Of a stretch of 64,000 bases of DNA, positions 60,554-64,000 are shown in pieces. The position numbers were made by a program, and so were the translations under genes. The DNA is from Ewingella sp963519305 (lineage in GTDB: Bacteria > Pseudomonadota > Gammaproteobacteria > Enterobacterales > Enterobacteriaceae), in NCBI GenBank assembly GCA_963519305.1, contig CAUQMS010000011.1, forward strand, positions 78,670-142,669, written 5' to 3'. Positions within the stretch are counted from its first letter, which is position 1; the number at the start of each line of letters is the position of its first letter. The notes beneath the pieces are model-generated. The model ran no database searches, was not told where the DNA came from, and worked only from the letters and a program-made list of their open reading frames with translations.

Positions 60554-63181
60554 ATGAGCAAGAGCACCGCTGAGATCCGACAAGCGTTTCTCGATTTCTT
60601 CCACAGTAAGGGGCACAGCATTGTTTCAAGCAGTTCGCTTGTCCCGACTAACGATCCGACACTGTTGTTTACCAATGCCGGGATGAACCAATTTAAAGAT
60701 GTTTTCCTGGGTCTGGATAAGCGCGACTACAACCGCGCGACCACGTCTCAACGTTGTGTCCGCGCAGGCGGTAAACATAACGATCTGGAAAATGTGGGTT
60801 ATACCGCACGTCACCATACCTTCTTTGAAATGCTGGGTAACTTCAGTTTTGGCGACTACTTTAAGCATGATGCCATTAACTATGCCTGGGAATTGCTGAC
60901 TGGTGAGAACTGGTTCAACCTACCAAAAGAGAAGCTGTGGGTTACGGTTTATGAAACCGATGACGAAGCCTTCAACATTTGGGAAAAAGAAGTCGGCGTG
61001 CCTAAAGAACGCATTATCCGCATCGGCGACAATAAAGGCGGAGCTTTTGCGTCAGACAACTTCTGGCAAATGGGAGATACCGGTCCTTGCGGTCCATGTA
61101 CCGAAATATTCTACGATCATGGCGACCACATCTGGGGCGGCCCTCCGGGCTCAGCTGAAGAAGATGGCGACCGCTATATCGAGATCTGGAATATAGTCTT
61201 CATGCAGTTCAACCGTCAGTCTGACGGTACGATGCTCCCGCTGCCTAAGCCGTCGGTTGATACCGGGATGGGCCTGGAGCGCATCACCGCGGTGATGCAA
61301 CATGTAAACTCCAACTACGATATCGATCTGTTTAAGAAACTGATCGCCGCGGTGGCCGAGGTGACCGGCGCGACCGATTTGAACAACAAATCGCTGCGGG
61401 TTATTGCTGACCATATTCGCTCCTGCGCATTCTTGATCTCCGACGGCGTGATCCCATCGAATGAAAACCGGGGTTATGTACTGCGCCGCATCATTCGTCG
61501 TGCGATCCGTCACGGCAATATGTTGGGTGCGAAAGACACGTTCTTCTACAAACTGGTTTCTCCGCTGATTGACGTGATGGGCCCGGCAGCAGAAGAGCTG
61601 AAACAGCAGCAGGCGATGGTTGAGCAGTTGCTGAAAACTGAAGAAGAGCAGTTTGCGCGCACGCTTGAGCGCGGTCTGGCTTTGTTAGACGACGAGTTGT
61701 CTTCGCTGAAAGGCGACACGCTCGACGGCGAAATCGCTTTCCGTCTGTATGACACCTTTGGTTTCCCGCTGGATTTAACCGCGGACGTTTGTCGCGAACG
61801 TAACCTCAAGGTAGATGAAGCCGGGTTTGAAAAAGCCATGGAAATTCAGCGCCGTCGTGCGCGTGAATCCAGTGGTTTTAGCGCAGACTACAACAGTATG
61901 GTTCGCGTTGATGGCGTTACCCAGTTCTCCGGTTATGAACACCTGGACCGCCATTCAAAAGTGGTGGCTTTGTTTATCGACGGGCAACCGGTTGAATCAA
62001 TCAACGCGGGTGATAACGCCATTGTCGTGCTGGATGACACTCCGTTCTACGGTGAGTCGGGTGGACAGGTTGGCGATAAAGGTGAACTGAAAACGGCATC
62101 TGGTGTCTTTACAGTATCTGATACACAGAAATACGGCAAAGCGATTGGCCATCAGGGCTCGCTGAGTGCAGGCAAACTGAGCATCGGCGATGCCGTTGAC
62201 GCTGTCGTTGATGCCGCCCGCCGTGAACGCATCCGCCTGAATCACTCGGCCACGCATTTACTGCATGCCGCACTGCGCCAGGTATTGGGCAAGCATGTGG
62301 CTCAGAAAGGTTCTCTGGTTAATGACCACTACCTGCGTTTCGACTTCTCGCATTTTGAAGCTATGAAGCCGCAGGAGATTCGTCAGGTTGAAGATCTGGT
62401 GAATGCACAAATCCGCCGTAACTTACCAATTCAGACCAAGATCATGGCGCTGGATGACGCAAAAGAGCAGGGCGCAATGGCGCTGTTCGGCGAGAAGTAC
62501 GATGACAGCGTGCGTGTACTTTCGATGGGTGACTTCTCGACGGAGCTTTGCGGTGGCACACATGCCAGCCGTACGGGTGACATTGGTCTGTTCCGCATTC
62601 AGAGCGAATCAGGCACTGCTGCGGGTATCCGTCGTATCGAAGGTATCACGGGCGAAAATGCTATCGCAGCACTGCATCAGCAGAGTGATTTGTTGCAAGA
62701 CGTGGCGCATTTAGTCAAAAGTGACGTGAACAGTGTTACGGATAAAATCCGTACGCTCATCGAACGCTCACGTTTACTGGAAAAAGAACTTCAGCAGGTG
62801 AAAGATCAGCAAGCTGCGCAGGAAAGTGCTTCACTCTCCAGCCAGACCAAAGATGTAAAAGGCGTTAAATTGCTGGTAAGTCAACTGGATAACGTTGAAC
62901 CAAAAATGCTGCGTACCATGGTTGATGATCTTAAAAACCAGCTGGGCTCGGCCATTATTGTTTTGGCGACGATTGCCGATGATAAAGTCAGTCTGATCGT
63001 TGGTGTGACCAAAGATCTGACAGGCCGAGTTAAAGCAGGTGAGCTGATTGCTCCTATCGCCCAGCAGGTTGGCGGTAAAGGCGGTGGCCGTCCTGATATG
63101 GCACAGGCAGGGGGGAGCGATGTTCAGGCCCTTCCGGCTGCTCTTGCCAGTGTAGAGGCTTGGGTAAACGATAAGCTGTAA
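60554..63181 (+). CDS. alaS: Alanine--tRNA ligase
   Basis: An 875-residue class II synthetase. The catalytic domain (about 1-440) has FTNAGMNQFKDVFLGLDKRDY, RCVRAGGKHNDLENVG (motif 2 area), FFEMLGNFSFGDYFK and DTGMGLERI. The editing domain has the HxxxH of LNHSATHLLHAALRQVLG and the SCGGTH-like ELCGGTHASRTGDIG. The C-terminal C-Ala domain ends QQVGGKGGGRPDMAQAGG. The length matches E. coli AlaS (876). It is preceded by recX (138-base gap) and followed by a terminator. Confidence 0.99.
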   Translation: MSKSTAEIRQAFLDFFHSKGHSIVSSSSLVPTNDPTLLFTNAGMNQFKDVFLGLDKRDYNRATTSQRCVRAGGKHNDLENVGYTARHHTFFEMLGNFSFGDYFKHDAINYAWELLTGENWFNLPKEKLWVTVYETDDEAFNIWEKEVGVPKERIIRIGDNKGGAFASDNFWQMGDTGPCGPCTEIFYDHGDHIWGGPPGSAEEDGDRYIEIWNIVFMQFNRQSDGTMLPLPKPSVDTGMGLERITAVMQHVNSNYDIDLFKKLIAAVAEVTGATDLNNKSLRVIADHIRSCAFLISDGVIPSNENRGYVLRRIIRRAIRHGNMLGAKDTFFYKLVSPLIDVMGPAAEELKQQQAMVEQLLKTEEEQFARTLERGLALLDDELSSLKGDTLDGEIAFRLYDTFGFPLDLTADVCRERNLKVDEAGFEKAMEIQRRRARESSGFSADYNSMVRVDGVTQFSGYEHLDRHSKVVALFIDGQPVESINAGDNAIVVLDDTPFYGESGGQVGDKGELKTASGVFTVSDTQKYGKAIGHQGSLSAGKLSIGDAVDAVVDAARRERIRLNHSATHLLHAALRQVLGKHVAQKGSLVNDHYLRFDFSHFEAMKPQEIRQVEDLVNAQIRRNLPIQTKIMALDDAKEQGAMALFGEKYDDSVRVLSMGDFSTELCGGTHASRTGDIGLFRIQSESGTAAGIRRIEGITGENAIAALHQQSDLLQDVAHLVKSDVNSVTDKIRTLIERSRLLEKELQQVKDQQAAQESASLSSQTKDVKGVKLLVSQLDNVEPKMLRTMVDDLKNQLGSAIIVLATIADDKVSLIVGVTKDLTGRVKAGELIAPIAQQVGGKGGGRPDMAQAGGSDVQALPAALASVEAWVNDKL

Positions 63182-63205
63182 TAAGAAATAAATCACTACA
63201 CAAAG

Positions 63206-63239
63206 AAACGCCATAATGTATTGTACAGTATGGCGTTTT
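63206..63239 (+). terminator. Rho-independent terminator after alaS
   Basis: AAACGCCATA (63206-63215) pairs with TATGGCGTTT (63229-63238), giving a T-rich tail, 25 bases after the alaS stop. Confidence 0.87.
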
Positions 63240-63437
63240 CACTATCGCAGGTGGGGTAGGTTAGGCCAGAAAAGCCACAAAGCTCTTGTTTTCAACTAAG
63301 CTTAAAGTATTGATGGCTGATGTCGCAGGCTCGTTACACTTAATGTGGGGGTCATGGCTTACGTTTTACCCGCGGTTAATAGATAATGGCCGGGAAACTG
63401 AGAGACCCGACTCTTTTAATTCTTCAAGGAGCAAAGA

Positions 63438-63623
63438 ATGCTTATTCTAACTCGCCGAGTTGGTGAAACCCTCATGATTGGCGATGAGGTAACTGTTACC
63501 GTTTTAGGCGTTAAAGGTAACCAGGTGCGCATTGGTGTGAATGCGCCCAAAGAGGTCTCTGTGCATCGTGAAGAGATCTACCAGCGTATTCAGGCTGAGA
63601 AGTCTCAACAAACGAGTTTCTGA
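63438..63623 (+). CDS. csrA: Carbon storage regulator CsrA
   Basis: A 61-residue dimeric RNA-binding protein that blocks translation of target mRNAs at GGA motifs and is sequestered by CsrB/CsrC. MLILTRRVGETLMIGDEVTVTVLGVKGNQVRIGVNAPKEVSVHREEIYQRIQ is the near-invariant family sequence, named here as one block of the translation, with RNA-binding Leu4 and Arg44. AAGGAG precedes the ATG. BarA, the sensor that raises CsrB/CsrC, is encoded at 19-22 kb. The 256-base upstream gap should hold its several promoters; I did not resolve them. Confidence 0.99.
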   Translation: MLILTRRVGETLMIGDEVTVTVLGVKGNQVRIGVNAPKEVSVHREEIYQRIQAEKSQQTSF

Positions 63624-63631
63624 TTTACCAG

Positions 63632-63654
63632 GCGTCTCGTTAATAACGAGGCGC
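63632..63654 (+). terminator. Probable terminator after csrA
   Basis: A stem of about ten pairs (GCGTCTCGTT with AACGAGGCGC, one G-U) around a 3-base loop begins nine bases after the csrA stop. The following sequence is pyrimidine-rich but not a clean T tract. The remaining 300 bases to the tRNA show only the tRNA promoter. Confidence 0.6.
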
Positions 63655-63860
63655 TGATCCCTCCTTTTGTGCATATTTTCTTTTTCCCTCTCTGCTTTGC
63701 CCTCTGTTTTTCTCCTTTTTCCACCAAACGAAACTTCCTTTGCTGATGGCTATCTCTAGAAAAAATAGTGTTTTTTACCGTTTATACCTCACTATTTGCC
63801 GTGAAACTGCTCATGTTGCGCGTGAATTGTCCAAACAGGACGATGTTGGGAAAAAAGGGT

Positions 63861-63888
63861 TTGACTTATAAGTGCGGGAAAGTAATAT
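63861..63888 (+). promoter_or_regulatory. Promoter of the tRNA-Ser operon
   Basis: TTGACT (63861-63866), a 16-base spacer and TAATAT (63883-63888) are followed by a GC-rich discriminator (GTGCGCC) typical of stringently controlled stable-RNA promoters, about 63 bases before the tRNA. Confidence 0.8.
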
Positions 63889-63951
63889 GTGCGCCACGCA
63901 GTGCCGATGAGCTTAAACAAAGTTAGTCAGCACAACTCGAAAGAGGCGTAT

Positions 63952-64000
63952 GGTGAGGTGGCCGAGAGGCTGAAGGCGCTCCCCTGCTAAGGGAGTATGC
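63952..64000 (+). tRNA. serV: tRNA-Ser(GCU), 3'-truncated by the window edge
   Basis: GGTGAGGTGGCCGAGAGGC begins a class II serine tRNA. The anticodon stem-loop CTCCCCTGCTAAGGGAG has GCT at 63986-63988. It matches E. coli serV as I recall it and lies downstream of csrA, as there; tRNA-Arg genes would be expected next, outside the window. Confidence 0.95.

Noticed and set aside
1..64000. CRISPR arrays, prophage genes, transposases, toxin-antitoxin pairs and defence systems
   Set aside because: No regularly spaced repeats and no proteins with those motifs were seen; mobile-type sequence is limited to small ERIC-like elements.

Overview
The window is chromosomal DNA of an Enterobacterales bacterium. 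Gene order and protein sequence point to the Yersiniaceae side of the order (Rahnella, Ewingella, Rouxiella or Serratia-like); the genus is an inference and I could not test it. Supporting features are cysG placed directly upstream of cysDNC, ERIC-type intergenic repeats, glycerate kinase near barA, and the blocks relA-mazG-pyrG-eno-queE, cysDNC-ygbE-ftsB-ispDF-truD-surE-pcm-nlpD-rpoS and pncC-recA-recX-alaS-csrA-tRNA-Ser. Nearly all of the sequence is dense, co-oriented core genome. I see no prophage, transposase, CRISPR array or toxin-antitoxin cassette.

Layout. 1-5050: ferrichrome uptake operon fhuA(partial)-fhuC-fhuD-fhuB. 5.1-12.4 kb: hemL, clcA, erpA, a small secreted two-cysteine protein, btuF-mtnN (reverse strand) and dgt. 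12.5-19 kb: degP under a clear sigma-E promoter, then an accessory metabolic stretch with a glycerate kinase, a fold-III PLP amino-acid deaminase-like enzyme with an odd hexapeptide-repeat N-terminus, and a PTS IIA-IIC pair without IIB that is preceded by a LacI-type palindromic operator. 19.2-24.4 kb: barA and relA, divergent and directly adjacent, with no rlmD between them. 24.5-30 kb: mazG, pyrG, eno (with a possible 12-codon leader ORF), queE and queD. 30-42 kb: a secreted serine hydrolase, then assimilatory sulfate reduction in two operons, cysJIH and cysGDNC, with iap between. ERIC-like elements lie at 29543, 30073 and 33461; the last is inside the cysJ-cysI gap.

42-49 kb: ygbE, ftsB, ispD, ispF, truD, surE, pcm, nlpD and rpoS, many overlapping or only a few bases apart. 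49-53 kb: mutS, convergent with rpoS and sharing its terminator, then mltB. 53.2-57.8 kb: an accessory cassette between mltB and pncC, which are neighbours in E. coli. It encodes a sodium:solute symporter, a NagB-like deaminase/isomerase, a NagA-like deacetylase and a ROK-family repressor. This is the best candidate for an undescribed system: an amino-sugar pathway that takes up its substrate unphosphorylated, with no obvious kinase and with atypical subfamilies of both enzymes. 58-64 kb: pncC, the LexA-controlled recA, an enlarged recX, alaS, csrA and the first 49 bases of tRNA-Ser(GCU).

How the genes work together. The sulfur block covers sulfate activation (CysDN, CysC), PAPS reduction (CysH), sulfite reduction (CysJI) and synthesis of the sirohaem that CysI needs (CysG). 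RelA, BarA, RpoS and CsrA are global regulators of stress and carbon flow. FhuCDB and BtuF are, respectively, ABC uptake components for ferrichrome and for vitamin B12.
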